Positions 32,040-44,452 of a stretch of 64,000 nucleotides of DNA are shown here, one piece after another. This DNA comes from Gracilaria vermiculophylla. Lineage: Eukaryota; Rhodophyta; Florideophyceae; Gracilariales; Gracilariaceae. Each line of letters starts with the position of its first letter. Position 1 is the first letter of the stretch. Both the position numbers and the translations under genes were made by a program. The stretch is taken from assembly GCA_019155205.2 (NCBI GenBank), contig JAHNZQ020000049.1, forward strand, positions 324,247-388,246. Direction: 5' to 3'. The notes beneath the pieces were generated by a model. It worked only from the letters and a program-made list of their open reading frames with translations, did not search any database and was not told where the DNA came from.

Positions 32040-34440
32040 TAGGGGCATGCCGATTCGGCGTCGACAGAGCAGACGGCTACTCCCCCTTTCGTAAAGGCGA
32101 CGTCCGTGGAGCTGAGGATCAATGGCAAAGATCCACGCAGAACCTCTACGCATGACACTGAGGGTTTTCATGGTTTGAGAGGGACTTAGCTCCAGTCGGG
32201 GACGGATGCTGCGGTGGTGCATCGAGATGCAACGTGTTCTCTGAGGTGTAACCGGTTTTGATACCGGCCTCTGCCATGAAGGCGCAAATGATAATGGAGC
32301 AGATTGCACTCCAAGTGGAGCGCGATAACCATATTTTCCTTGAGTGAAGTGGATGTCACGATACGCGGTTCGATAACTTCTGCTCTCCGTTGGAGTGTCC
32401 TTTAGGTCCTGGACGTTCTTCTCCCGTTCCTGCAGGATAGCGGTCTTTATTGCCGTGGTGAGAGTCGTACAGTGTACTGGCTCTCAAGACCAGCCAATCC
32501 TGCAAGGCAATTGGGGGCCTTGAGGGTTTGCAAATCGGACGCTCCTGTAGGATCCTGAAGAAGTACGATATGGGAAACGAGGGCGTTCTCGTTGTAGGCA
32601 GTGCTCCCTGAGATGAAGCGTATGTGAGGGCATGGGCCTCTGGCCCTCGCACGAGCATGAGGTCGTTGACCTCTGCCAAGGTGCTAGAGTCCAACGTCAG
32701 GGCGGATGCCGAATGGGTCCGTGAGGCCGCCGGTTTATCCGAAAGTGGAGCGTGGCTGCGACGAGCAGCACGGTGGGTATCCCTATAATATTCCGAGAAG
32801 CGCGCTAGCTCCGTATAGGTGGCCTTTTGGGTGCGTTGTCAGGTGATTACGCACCATAGCGCGGATCGAGGGAAGGAGTCCCTTGGCTAACAACGACTTT
32901 AACCGCCGTTAGGAGTAAACGTTCCTACACCGTAGGGCCTTCTTCCACAACGCCTATGAGAACGCCGTCTCGATCATTCCCGTGTTCTGTCTGTAAGAAG
33001 TGATTTTAGCGTCAGCATCGGCTACCACCCCTTCCCTGGCGTACATTTTGAAGAGAAAATTTACCACCTCCAGGTACATTTTCAAGATCTCCGTTCCAGA
33101 ATCATCTGCAATGATGCTCTCCCCCGTGAGGCGCGGCTGCACCAGCGAGTGCACTTGGCCTGTGAGGTAGAACTAAAAGCACCATACTACTGCACCTTCA
33201 TGGACACCATTGGTATTACACGCTGAACGGAAGCGTGTGCGAAACTTCAACACCAAGATAGGGTCTCCGCCTGAGAAGGATTGCTTCTTCATTTTAATAT
33301 CCATACGGCGCTCCATCTTCGTTAGTTGTTTAGCGACCGAAGCGTCGTAGAGTGTGGAGCGATCATTCAACCTGTAGGTGTCATAATCCACCGCTTTGGC
33401 GAAGAGGTCGTTAAGCGAGAAGACCTTCCTGATCCTTTTGCGCATCTCCTTGGGATGTATACTGTCCTCCGAGCTGGAGCTGTTCACGGATTCGGAGTCT
33501 GAGCTTCTCTCCGAATCGGTGTTTCGTTTTCTTCTTTTCTCCTTCTGTTTCTCTACATGTCTTTCCTTTAGGTGGTCTGTGTTACTGACGATACCACCGC
33601 TATCGCGATCCACCAGTGTAGTATCCTGTCCTTCTCTCCTTGGGCGATTTCCTTCGCAACCGGTCCCCTGTCCTCCTCCGTGTTGCGTCAGATCTAGGAG
33701 GTGCAAATAAGGATTCCTGAGACGGTCCCACCTCCGTACGGCAGTATCCTTTCCTCCTCTGGCGTAGGGGCTGGCAGTATCCTGTCCTTCTCTGCCCGAG
33801 GTCACCTTAGGTGTTGATAGAGAGAAGCTCTCCTGTACGGAAGAAAAACTTTAAGACGCCGCTGCAGATAGCAGCTGCGCGGTTAGGGAGCGAACCTCCG
33901 CACGGACAGTATCTAAGATCAGCTGTAGGAAGGGGTTGCAAACGAGCAAAGCATTCCCATCACAATGAGCGCTCTCCGTGGCGATGTACTCCATAAGGAC
34001 GTGGCGGCGCGCTCCGAAGTGGGCTTCAACACCTGCAGGTATTATTTCAACCAGCTCTCGTAAGAGCCAATCCGTAAGGCGTGGGGCCAGTGACTCTAAG
34101 AGGAAGTTAGCCTCCGGGTGTTCCCGTCCCTGCAGCTCCTAAGGCGTTGGCTGCGATGCCGTGTGGGATATTTCAACCTCCACATCGGCGTTCTTCAGAA
34201 ATGTCGGTGGGAATTCCACTTGCCTCCGATCATGTACTCTCCTAAGGCGATACCTGAAACGCTCCATAGAGGAGCCAGGATTCCTACGGAGACTTTCAGG
34301 GTCATCCAGTCTGGTGGCTATCTCCTGAGGAGCGCTGCACGTGCTGCATCCAACGATGGAGTCCGTTGCTTGAGAATTCTGTAGGGAAGTTTTCATCGGG
34401 GATTCCAAGAGATCTATAGAGGAGTAGATCGGGGGTGATT
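32040..34440 (-). pseudogene. gag, element 1
   Basis: The central part (33173-33805) is a 210-codon frame with a Lys/Arg/Glu-rich stretch and a Ser/Glu acidic cluster, then LNDRSTLYDASVAKQLTKM, and an RTRFRSACNTNG segment that matches gag of element 2. The N-terminal part (34139-34492 frames) holds the LDDPESLRRNPGSS-like segment shared with the fragment at 54740. The frame is broken at several points. Confidence 0.75.
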
Positions 34441-34453
34441 TTCTTCCACTTCC

Positions 34454-35014
34454 TGTAGTACTGTTAGCTCTCTTCTCGAGGTAGTAAAGCACAACGTCCG
34501 TTAGGAGTTTTGGTTGACTCCAAAGATGCGTGTTCCTAAAAGTGGTCTCCGGTATCCGCTGTCGCGAGCCGGTGGAATTCTTAAAGGAGATCCTAAAACA
34601 CCAATCAAATGGGGAGGTTCACTGGGCGGACAATGCTCCTACAGGCGCTCGTATGATGCGACCTGGGGATCGGCGGCTCAGAAACTTGCGTTGATCGACA
34701 AGAGACTCCAACAGGAAAAGTAGATGAAGACTCAAGGGTGCTTGTCTTTACTTCCCCAGAGGTGGAACTCAACAGGCAAATTAAGTATCAAGCCGGGAGC
34801 CCGCCTATGCACGTCTCGCTACTGTACTAATTACCTGCATAAATTAACTAAAATAAATAATAATTCTACCGTTCCTCAAGGATACTGTCGCGCACGTGGG
34901 CGGGACTATGCACCTCGTGGTCCAGCTAATAAAAAAATAAAATACGAGCTCTTCTTAGGAATATTATACCATAAGGCCAAACCACCCTATTTCCTTAGGA
35001 GCCACTGTACTATA
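34454..35014 (-). repeat. Shared LTR between elements 1 and 2
   Basis: Runs (plus direction) from TGTAGTACTGTTAG to ACTGTACTATA; the last triplet ATA replaces ACA. In sense direction it is the 3' LTR of element 2 and the 5' LTR of element 1. Visibly more similar to the LTR at 44453 than to the one at 24593. Confidence 0.9.
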
Positions 35015-35032
35015 TACCCCCTTTCCTAAATT
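35015..35032 (-). promoter_or_regulatory. Polypurine tract of element 2
   Basis: Minus strand TTTAGGAAAGGGGGTA directly before the LTR, the same as in the other copies. Confidence 0.75.
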
Positions 35033-35525
35033 GCACCGCGTCCTCGAGGTGCATCGTCGAATTTCTTGATCCCCGGGGTGGCTCCTATCGGGGTTGAGGC
35101 AAAGCGGCCTCCGGCAGTTTGCCCGTTCTCTCCTTCAGGCGTTCCTCCCTTTCTCCATAGTCCTGCGCGGCGTATTGCCGCGGGCTCGCGTTTCATCCTT
35201 GGCGGCGTATGTGGGCCCTGCTCCTCCTTAACCCGGACGCGTCTGCTCCTTCTCGGTGTCACCCGTTGGTGCTGCTGCGCCAGTCGGCAACGCGAGTGTC
35301 CGCGCCTTCCGGCGTACCGTGCGCGGTGCACGGCCGCAACTTCCGTGGACGGAGCGTGGGTCAGCCCCGAGGCGATACCGATCCCCTGGAGGCGCTCGCC
35401 ACTCCGACGCCTTCGAGGCTATTTATTTTGGCAACACCCGTTTTCTTGCGACCGTTCATTCAATCTCCGTGAAGGTGTTAGACTCATAATTCTCTCGTCC
35501 GCACCTCCGTCATTCTCCGTCGGAT

Positions 35526-37615
35526 GTGAGCGCGCGCCCCAAGATGGTGCTCCATAACTCGTCTGATTCCGGGCGCCAGGCTTTTCCTCGAATTCCTACA
35601 TGTCGCCTTGGCGCGACTCCCTCCTCGGTGGTGCATATAACTAAGAATCGTTCCCCAAGTGGTGTCCGTTCTCACTCCTCAGGTGCTACCACGCGTTCGG
35701 TTGCCATTCACCCGGCTTCGTACACCTTCGGCATGTACTCTCCGACTCTGGCGCCTACATCTCCTTCAAATCCTGAGGTGTATCACACCTCAACCGGTGC
35801 ACCGTTCCGTCCAGGAGAACATTTCGATCATTGCGCCACGGGGGTGTTTGTCCCATTCCACGATAGGCGCGTGAGTCTCCCATGTCCCGTGGAGGATTAC
35901 ACTAACCACTCCGGCCCGTACCTTCAGGCGATGCGATTCCGCGCCGTACCGGAGATTGCGTGGAACAACCAGAAGCGAAACCGCGTGGACTCATATCGCG
36001 CTCACTGGCTTCATACTCCTGTACATGATGACAACGCTCCAACCACGATGGGACACTGCGATACTCCTTACCTGTGGTGCGCTAAGGAACGAGAGATCCA
36101 GGCGCGACTCCAGGTACTCCTCCACAAGGAGAGCTCGCACCAGAGAGCAGGGGGACCCGGAAGCATTGCCGACGGGCGCTCTGCCCTCGCGTTGTTGCCC
36201 TTCGATCCTCCATACGATCGCCTTTACTGGTTCAATCGGAATCGATGGGGGACGCACCTTGCGAACGAAACTCGAGTACGCACCGCTTTCGGGTACTTCT
36301 ATGGGTGGCATAACACGGAATTACATGATATACCCTCCTGGCAACGTCCAAAGTACTACCTCAAGGTAAATGACTCCTGGAGGCACCACTGGGTATCCCC
36401 GCACCTCTGCGTGGCGACGCCCATGACCTTCGCGTATTATACCTCCAAGGTCCTGGATCCCCATGACTCCATAGGGTGGCTCGTCCTATTGGTCGCATCG
36501 ACGGAGTTCGCGGTCGGCACCCTGATGGCGTATCTCCAAGCAGCGGACGAAGGCGTAACCTCCTCTACCCGATGCCGCGACGGCCGCTTCTACTTGGACT
36601 CGTCATATCAGCCGACCGCCGGGCGTTGGCTCCCCTTGTCGGCATCACCATACGGGTCCTGCGCTCCTTTGGAATCCAAAACCTGGCCAAGGGCACCGCA
36701 TGGAGTGAATCCGAGGCGGAGATGCTGTTGAATTAAAACCTCCAGGTGGCGTGGAATGACACGCCGGGTTTTCTCTGGTACGACTACGGCGAGGACACGT
36801 TCCACTTCATTGTGAGGAGTCCGAATGGAGACGATGAAGGGCGACCATACCCTGCCTTTCCCCGCCTGGCGCCATCTCCGGTTCCTCAGGTGCCACGGCT
36901 TCAAGTACTGGACTACGACCCCTTGATGGAGAGCCTGACGCATGATACTCCCCGTCAGTTGCCGTCTCCATCTCAGGATATGGGCGCACCTCCTGAGGTG
37001 AGGACTCCACGGCCCGCCGCAGTGCCGAGTGCTCCCGCAGTGGTAGCCGCGGTGTCTTTTATGGAATAGGACGAGAGTACTCCCGTCCCGGCACCTTCTG
37101 CCCCAGTGGTGCAACCCCGATTGCGAAGCGTCCCTGCGCCTTTACTTCGGCCTCCCCTGCGGAGCTTTCCAGTTCCCGCACCGCCGTCACCTCAGGTGTC
37201 ACCGACTCCGTCATTTGCATTGCCCACCTCCACTGCGGAACCCGCAGAGTCCCGTCGAGGAGCCACTGTCCCAGCTGGTACGCCGTCCGCGGCTCTTTTC
37301 GTGGCGGTTGTTGGGCCGGCAACGGAGGTGGCCGCATCGGGTGCACCATCGGGAGGAGTCTCCTCTGGGGCTCTGGAGGCTGCCTTCCAGGAGTTCGTGC
37401 AGGCATGTCTGGTGACCGGCCGTCCTGGCCCGGCTTCTCCTGTAGAAGCTCTGCGTGAGGCGCGAGCTTGGGTTTTAGAGCTCCACAAGGCCGGGGCAGA
37501 CCGAGCCTCGATGGCGGCCCTCAAGGGATGCCTGTTGGAGTTCTTCGATAGCCAAGCGCTCACGGCAAAAACGCGCCTCGAAGCGGAGTATTCCACGCGA
37601 CTCGGTGACCTGTAG
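35526..37615 (+). pseudogene. Antisense gene of element 2, about 690 codons, best copy
   Basis: Opposite in strand to gag-pol and tail to tail with the chromodomain (270 bases between the stops). The first 400 codons are one open frame from 35526 (GTG here; ATG in the copy at 16550; next ATG 35544). One frameshift near 36645, a TAA near 36734 and a TAG near 37067 break the rest, which continues to TAG at 37615. The N-terminal half is globular-looking, with aromatic-rich blocks such as YFYGWHNTELHDIPSW and ELHDIPSWQRPKYYLKV. The middle is Pro-rich and the C-terminal 75 residues look helical (RASMAALKGCLLEFFDSQ). There is no zinc finger, signal peptide or clear membrane span, and I recognise no family. 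The envelope position in other Ty3 elements is here filled by a gene in the opposite direction. Confidence 0.75.
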
Positions 37616-37884
37616 GTGAAAGGACCCTTGCAGTGGGAGCTTGTGCCCTGTAGCGGCGACATAAAAGATCCTTCAGTTGAAGCCGAAGCTCCGTGAACGG
37701 TAGTTCCAATATGACTAGGCCGTGCCCGCGTGCTCAACTACACGAAGCCCCGCCGTGGTAGCAGGCGGAAAGCGAGCAACGGCATCCTGGATGCAAAAAA
37801 AAAAAACTCCCGGTAGAGGATAGACTGCGGAGGCGAAAAATACTCCGGTTGGGGGCCCCCTACCTCTTTCTTAAACGGAGGCGC

Positions 37885-38310
37885 TTATGTGGAGAGGCGT
37901 TTCCGCACCAGATTGGCGTGGTATCGCCTAAGAAAGTTCTCCGGGATATGTTCCGGAGGTTCTTCCGTGTCGTCCTTCGAGGTGTACCCATACCAGCGGA
38001 CGCGGTACTGTATTCCTGCAGGGGTTTGTCGATGTGAGACGACATGGTCCACCGCGTAGAGGGTGTCACCTTCAGGGGTTAGGATGGCATCTGGAGCTTC
38101 CAGTAATGGTTCAACGAGAGCGGTGATATGGTTCCCGGTAACCCGTGGAGTCGTCGCGCCTGAGGTGATCGGATGTGGAAGTTCCGCGCATTGTCCCGGA
38201 GGTGGGATGGCGGGCATTCCTGAAAGGCTGGGCGTCGGGACTTTCGTCACCCTATCGCGGGAGACGACGTCTCTGAGCCCGCTCACCTCAATGGCGACAG
38301 TATCCATATA
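37885..38310 (-). pseudogene. Chromodomain at integrase C-terminus, element 2
   Basis: Reads LYAVDHVVSHRQTPAG, QYRVRWYGYTSKDD and EEPPEHIPENFLRRY, the classic chromodomain order (aromatic cage residues Y, W, Y present; the usual DTWEP reads DTEEP). Chromoviruses use this to aim integration at marked chromatin. It ends at TAG 37885, after which the antisense gene's end follows. Confidence 0.85.
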
Positions 38311-38348
38311 GGTGGCCAGGACTTTGTAGGGCCCTGAGGTTGTCGGCG

Positions 38349-39509
38349 CTAACTTGCGCGTATCTTTCGGCGGTTCGTCGGATGTTTAACCGGGTTTGTC
38401 GAGAACATTTCGTCGCTTTCCTTCAAGTGAGGGCCTTCCATGACCTTACGGTCGACGTCCTGTTTGTATCTCCGCTGCGAGGCGTTGAGTCTCTCCTTAG
38501 CGAGGGAGAGTGCGTTCTCATACCACCTTAGGATGGAGCGTTTGGCTTGCGCCGCTGCTGGCGCCTGTGGCCCAACTGCCGAGTGCGCCGTGGCACGTGT
38601 CCCGATGACGTCACTTGGCGGGATGCGCGACGAGAGCACCAGATTGAAAGGAGCGGACCCCATGGAGCGGTGCACCTGTAGGTTGTATGCATATGTGAGG
38701 GGTCCCACATATGCGTCCCAATCCTTCTGGTGATCCGCAACGTAGTGCTTGAGCCTCGAGGCGATGGCTTTGTTGAACCTTTCCGCCTGTCCGTTTGTCT
38801 GGGAGTGATAGGCAGTTGTAAACAACTATTTCATCCCCAGCATTCCGGAGACGGCGCTGAAGAGTTTCGCCGCGAACTGGAGGCCATTGTTCGTTTGGAG
38901 GTACAACGGTATCCCGTAGGGGTAAACCCAATGCTCCAGAAAGGCGTCTGCAATCACAGTTGCAGTAGCGCTCCGGAGAGAGATGGCACGCGTGATCTTG
39001 GAAAAATGAACCGTGATCACCAGGATAAATCGATGTAATAGCTCCTTCTTGGAGAGAGGACCCAAAATGTCCATGGCCACAAACTCCAACGGTCCTGAAG
39101 GTGGAAACAACGTGAGCGGCGTCCGATGTTTTCGTATACTCCACCTAGCGGCGGCGTAGGAATAGCAGTCCGCCACCGTTTGAAAGGCGTCATTAGCCAT
39201 GTTCGGCCAATAGAACTCCCTCTGCACGGTGAAATACATCCGCGATCCACCGAGGTTCTAGACGTGGCGAGGATGGTGCGAGTGATACAACACCCTCGCC
39301 CGTAGTTTCGTCGGCACCACCTTTTGGAGAGCTCCATCCAGGGGGGCGCGGCGTACAAGCACGCCGTCTCGGTCAACGTCGAATGACGATGTCAAACTCC
39401 CTACAGTAGCGAGGCACTCCTTGCAGTACGCATCCGCACTCTGCTCCTTCAGGAACTCCGCTACGGTAATGGGGAGAACTTCTTTCTCCTCCTTAACAAG
39501 AGCCATCAC
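38349..39509 (-). pseudogene. Integrase, element 2
   Basis: Zinc-binding segment partly legible (HSHHPRHV), then EFVAMDILGPL (first Asp), LQTNNGLQF where the second catalytic Asp is Asn, and SQTNGQAERFNKAI with the Glu. A TAG near 38825 and frameshifts near 39240 interrupt it. The Asp to Asn change alone should abolish strand transfer. Confidence 0.88.
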
Positions 39510-39985
39510 CTCTGGGAGACCACTTTACTTTCTTTCAGGTTTACAGCACTCCAAACATCCTTCTCGGATCTTTCTTTCCCGTCGACGTGTTGGATAACCA
39601 GACACGGAATAGTGTCCTCCAAAGGTGTTTTGCCCTCCCCCTTGGTGGAGATTCGCGAGAGCGCGTCCGCTGCCTGTTGTTTAATTCCAGGGCGGTGGAA
39701 GATGTCAAACTCGAACTCCAGGAGGCGTAACCTCCACCTTTCCAGGCGACCGGAAGCATCCGTCAAGGACAGTATCCACTTCAGTGGTGCGTGGTCCGTC
39801 CTCAATGTGAAGCGCGCGCCTTCCAGGTATGGGCGTAAAAGCAAAACCGCCCACAAGATGGCGAGACATTCGCGCTCCGAGGTGGAATAATTTCGTTCCG
39901 TGGGGATGAGGCTGCGACTTCAATACCCGATGAGTTGGAGTCCACCTTTTGGTAGCTCCTGTAGGAGGGCACATCCGACCTGGAA
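39506..39985 (-). pseudogene. RNase H, element 2
   Basis: WAVLLLRPYLEGARFTLRTD, then HAPLKWILSL and QAADALSRIS, continuous for 116 codons (39506-39856). It is separated from RT by a stop near 39920 and a short shifted stretch that still matches element 1. Confidence 0.9.
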
Positions 39986-41410
39986 TTTACAGGCGTCAGT
40001 GTCCAGCACAATTCGGCTGTGCCGCTTCGAAAGTACCAAGACTGGTAGCTCTATTAGTCTCTTCTTCAGGGTGTCAAAGGCTTCGAACTCCTCTTCCGTC
40101 AAGATAGCCAATTGCGTCGGCCTGTTTTTATCCAAGAGGCGATATAACGGCGCCGCTATACGGGAGAAATTCGGTACAAACCTCCAGAAGACGTTACACA
40201 ACCCAATGAAGGAGCGGAGCTCCATTTGGTTTGTGAGAGGGCGAGTTTCCTTGATGGCGTGCTGAGTTTTCCTGGAAACCTGTAGGTGGCCCGGGAGCAC
40301 AACGTGCCTCAGGTAGTACCCCAACGACTTGAAAAAGAAACATTTCTCCAGCTTCAAGGTGAGGCCAGCATCCTTTAGGAGTTGGATCACGTGCTTCACA
40401 TAAATGAAGTGCTTCTCCACGCTGCAGGAATATATAATGAAGTCATCGATATACAACAAGGCGTACTGCCACTTCACCTTGGACATGATAATGTCCACCG
40501 CTCGTTGGAACGTAGCGGGTGTATTCTTCAATCCAAATGGCATCCTTAGGAATCTGAAGATCCCACAGTGTGAGGTGTACATTGTCTTATCCTTATCAAA
40601 GTCGTCAATTACAGTCTTCCAGTAGCTGCTGTTGGTATCCAGCGTGGAGAAAACGGACGCATCGCCTAGGAAATCGATACATTCATCCATACGGGGTATC
40701 GGGTACGAATCGCGTACCGTCACCTCGTTGAGGCGTCTGTAGTCATTACAGAACCTTAAAGAGCCATCTTTCTTTTTGGCAAACACAACCAGGGAGGCCC
40801 ATTAGGAATTGGAAGGCTCGATAACGCCGTTCTCCAAAATCGGGTGGACCCCATCGCGTTCAAAATCGCGCGCATGGGGTCCAGTCCTTCTCGGGAGTTG
40901 ATTTACCGGCTTCGCATCCGGTGTGAGCTGGGTCCTATGCTTGACCAGGCTGACCTGACCCAAGCGACTAGACCACATGTCGTCAAAGGCGAATAGCATC
41001 TCCACTATCCTATGGCGATACCCTTCGAAATCCTCGCCAATTTGGAGCTTCTCCTGCCATGTGGCAGGATTCTCTTCCTCTGGAGCCGTTGAAGTCGCAT
41101 CAGCCTCCATGGTGGCGGTTGTATCGTGGTCCGCAAGGTCTTCTGATCGAGGAAGGTGAGCCAGTCCGGCAGGGACGGGTAGTACCAGTCCGACGACAAT
41201 TTCTTTCTGGAGCCGTAGCGGCGACTCCTTGAGGTTGGCGAGCACGACCCTGAAGAGAATTTTCTGTAATATTTTCATAACACCATTCGCCATCATGGAG
41301 CGCTGCTTCGTCGTCAGGTGTGCACTTCCCTGTAGGAAGGAAAGGCCAGATGTAGAGGTTTGCAGCCAAACTTCGGCCTGACTTCTCGCAGGTATGTCGA
41401 TAATCTTCAC
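39920..41410 (-). pseudogene. Reverse transcriptase, element 2
   Basis: A 288-codon frame (39920-40786) holds FAKKKDGSLRFCNDYRRLN, TMYTSHCGIFRFLRMPFGLK, the catalytic LLYIDDFIIYS (near 40450) and the connection RSFIGLCNVFWRFVPNFSRI. A TAA near 40802 (Glu codon in element 1) separates it from the upstream linker 40802-41410, which joins protease and RT. Confidence 0.92.
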
Positions 41411-41524
41411 CCACCCGGAACTTATTCAACTGCATCTCTTTTGGAAGACTACCCACGTGACACGCGACTGCGTCCGGTACTGGAGATGCGGACACGACAC
41501 CTACAGGGGCATCGTCGTGAAACG

Positions 41525-41834
41525 TCACCTTCCGCACGCGTGGGTAGATTGCACGTGCATACCGATCCACAAAAAAAGTGCCAATATGCATTGTGTGGCC
41601 AAGTTGGTCGCCACGAGAAACCACACTCTCACCTGTAAGGAGCCCAACCAGAGGTACAAGGGGATTGCGCCGAGGATGGTCAATGCGCGTCGCGACGCAT
41701 CGCGCACCGTAGAGAGCTTGCCAGTCTTCAAGGAGCCGACAACAGACCGCGGGAGCACGTCGGCGTGCACCAGATTGGGGCCAGCTCCAGTATCGAAGAT
41801 AGCGCACACAGTGGTGGAGGCGAGCGGGGAACAT
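41525..41834 (-). pseudogene. Aspartic protease, element 2
   Basis: CAIFDTGAGPNLVHADVLP carries the active site DTGA; the frame continues about 90 codons. Two minus frames overlap here; the DTGA frame is the protease. Confidence 0.85.
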
Positions 41835-42048
41835 CCTATAGAGGCGAATACCTTCTAATTATCACGGGGGAGCGTGCAAACAGAATCCTCAAAGGTGTCG
41901 AATGAGGCCAACGGGATTGGGGGGCCCGCCGATTCTGCGTCAACGAAGCAGACGGCTTCTCCCCCTTTCCTAAAGGCGACCTCCGTGGAGCTGAGGCTCG
42001 ATGTTAAAGAGCCACGTGGAGCCTCTACACGTGGCTCTGAGGGTTTTC

Positions 42049-44275
42049 CTAGTTAGAGAGGGGCTGGTTTCCAGGCGGGGAAGGCTTCTGCGGTTGTGCT
42101 TCGCGATGCGACGTGTTCCTATGAGGTGCAACCGCCTGGGACACCGGAACCTGCTTTGCGGGTGCAAGTGACAGTGGGACAGGCCGCACTCCCGGTGGAG
42201 CACGGTAACCGTAGTTTCTTTGAGGGGAGCGGATGTCGCGATATGCGGTTCGATAACTTCCACTCTCCGTTGGTGTGTCCTTCAGGTCCTGTAATTGTTT
42301 CTGTCGTTCCTGCAGGATGGCGGCACTCATTGCCGGGGTGAGAATCATACAGTTTACGGGCTCTCGTGACAGGCAAATCCTGCAAGGTAGTGGGTAGCCT
42401 CGAGGGTTCGCTAATCGGAAGCTCCTGTAGGATCCTGCCGAGGCGTACGAAGTGGGAGACGAGGGCGTCCTCGTCCTAGACGGTGCTTCTTGAGAGGAGG
42501 CGTATGTGAGGGCAAGGGCCTCTTGCTCTTCTACGAGCGTGAGCTCGTCGACCACCTCCGTAATACTGGAGTCCAACGTCAGGTCGGATGCCCGACGGGT
42601 CCTTGAGGCCGCTTGTTTGTCCGAAAGTGGAGCATGACTGCGGCGAGTGGCACGGTGGGTATCCCCATAGGATTCCGCGAAACGCGCTAACTCCGTATAG
42701 GTGGTCTTTGGGTGCGTTGTCAGGTGATTACGCACCCTCACTGGTATCAAGGGAAGGAGTCTCTCGACAGAAAACGACTTCAACCGCCGTCCGGAGTACA
42801 CGTTCCCACACCGAAGGGCTTTCGTCCACGGCTTCTGTGAGACCACCGTCTCGGTCATTCCGGTTTTCTGCCTAGAGGAGGTGACTTCAGCATCAGCATC
42901 GGCTATCACCTCGTCCGTGGCGTACCTTTTAAGGAGGAAATTGACTACCTCCGGGTACGTCGTCAAGATCTCCGTTCCAGGATTATCCAGAAGGTGCTCT
43001 CCCCCGTAAGGCGGGGATGCACCAGCGAGTGCGCTTGGCCTGTGAGGTAGAACTGGAAGCACCATACGGCGGCACCTTCATGGATACCATTGATATTACA
43101 CGCCGAACGGAAGCGCGTAAGAAACTTCAACACCGAGATGGGTTCATCGACTGAGAAGGAGTGCTTCTTCATTTGAAAATCCATGCGGCGCTGCATCTTC
43201 GTGAGTCGTTTAGCGACCGACGCGTCGTACAGTGTGGAGCGATCATTCAACCTGTAGGTGTCATAATCCACCACTTTGGCGAAGAGGTTGTTAAGCGGGA
43301 CGACCTTCCTGACCCTTCTGCTCTTCTCCTTGGGAGGTGTACTGTCCTCCGAGCTGGAGCTGTTTACGGATTCGGAGTCTGAGCTTCCCTCCAAATCGGT
43401 GTCTCGCTTGCGTCTTTTCTCCCTCCGTTTCTTTCTTCTTCTTTCCTTAAGGTGGTCTGGGTTACTGACGATACCCCCGTTATCGCGATCCACCCGAGGA
43501 ATATCCTGTCTTTCTCTTCTTAGGGGAACTTCTTTGCGACCGGTATCCTGTCCTCCTCCACGGGGCGTCAGGTCCAGACGGTGCATAGCAAGATTCCTGA
43601 GGTGGTCCCGTTTCCCTACGGCAGTATTACTTCCTCCTCTGGCGTAGAGGGTGGCAGTTTCCTGTCCTTCTCTGCCCGGGGTCACCTTAGGTGTTGATAA
43701 AGGGAACCTCTCCTGTACGGAAGAATAACTTTGAAACGCCGCTGCGGGGAGCAGATGCGCGATTTGGGAGCGCACCTCCGCACGGATAACATCTGAGATC
43801 ACCTCGAAGAAAGGATCGAAATCCAGCAAAGCATCTACAGCCTGCTGAGCACTCCACGTTGCGATTTCCTCCACAAGGGTGTGGTGGCGCGCTCCGAAAT
43901 GTGCTTCAACACCTGCAGGAATTATTTCGACCAGCTCTTGTGAGAGCCAATCCGTAAGGCGCGGGGCCAGCGACTCAAAGAGCGTGTCAGCCTCTGGGTG
44001 TTCCCGTCCCTACAGCTCCTGAGGTGGCGGTTGCGATGCCGTGTGCGGTTCTTCAATCTCCACATCGGCGTTCTCCAGAGGTGTTGCGGGGGATTCCGCT
44101 TGCCTCCGATCATGCATTCTCCTAAGGCGATTCCTGAAACGCTCCACTGAGGAGCCAGGATTCCGAAGGAGACTTTCAGGGTCCTCCAGTGTGGCCGCCA
44201 TCTCCTGGGGAGCGCTGCACGTACTGCACCCACCGACGGAGTCGGTTGCCTGAGGATCCTATAGGCGGTTTCCAT
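42049..44275 (-). pseudogene. gag, element 2
   Basis: Three frames in order: an N-terminal piece (44010-44275) with LEDPESLLRNPGSSVERFR; a central 303-codon piece (42963-43874) with a basic stretch, an acidic Ser/Glu cluster, LNDRSTLYDASVAKRLTK and RFRSACNINGIHEGA; and a C-terminal 338-codon piece (42049-43065) with RNHLTTHPKTTYTELARFAE and a Cys-containing CRICLSREP...C segment that may be a reduced zinc knuckle. The pieces overlap in different frames, so at least two frameshifts are present. Confidence 0.78.
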
Positions 44276-44430
44276 TGGGAGTTCTGAGGGGTCTATAGAG
44301 GTGTACGTCGGGGGTGCTTTTCTTCCACTTTCGAATCACCTAAAGGAAGAATTACACTGTTGGGGGTTGGTCGTTGCGAACTAGAAACACGGTTCTGCTG
44401 CAAATTGTGCGAATCCTTTAGGAACTGGGA

Positions 44431-44450
44431 CCTTCTAAGTTGGGAGACCA
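44431..44450 (-). promoter_or_regulatory. Candidate primer-binding site, element 2
   Basis: On the sense (minus) strand, TGGTCTCCCAACTTAGAAGG begins two bases after the LTR end. TGG is the expected complement of a tRNA CCA end. The tRNA species cannot be assigned from the window. Confidence 0.55.
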
Positions 44451-44452
44451 GT

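Larger units (their letters stand above)
24593..35014 (-). mobile_element. Ty3 chromodomain retroelement, element 1
   Basis: In sense (minus) order: 5' LTR (34454-35014, shared), gag, protease, RT, RNase H, integrase, decayed chromodomain, a convergent antisense gene on the opposite strand, polypurine tract, 3' LTR. Many stops and frameshifts mark it as dead. About 110 bases that hold the primer-binding site in element 2 are missing next to its 5' LTR. Confidence 0.9.

Noticed and set aside
34454..37615. Antisense gene read as a misplaced second gag or as a separate host gene captured by chance
   Set aside because: It is present at the same place in two elements and in a third fragment next to the polypurine tract, so it belongs to the family. 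It does not resemble the gag frames.
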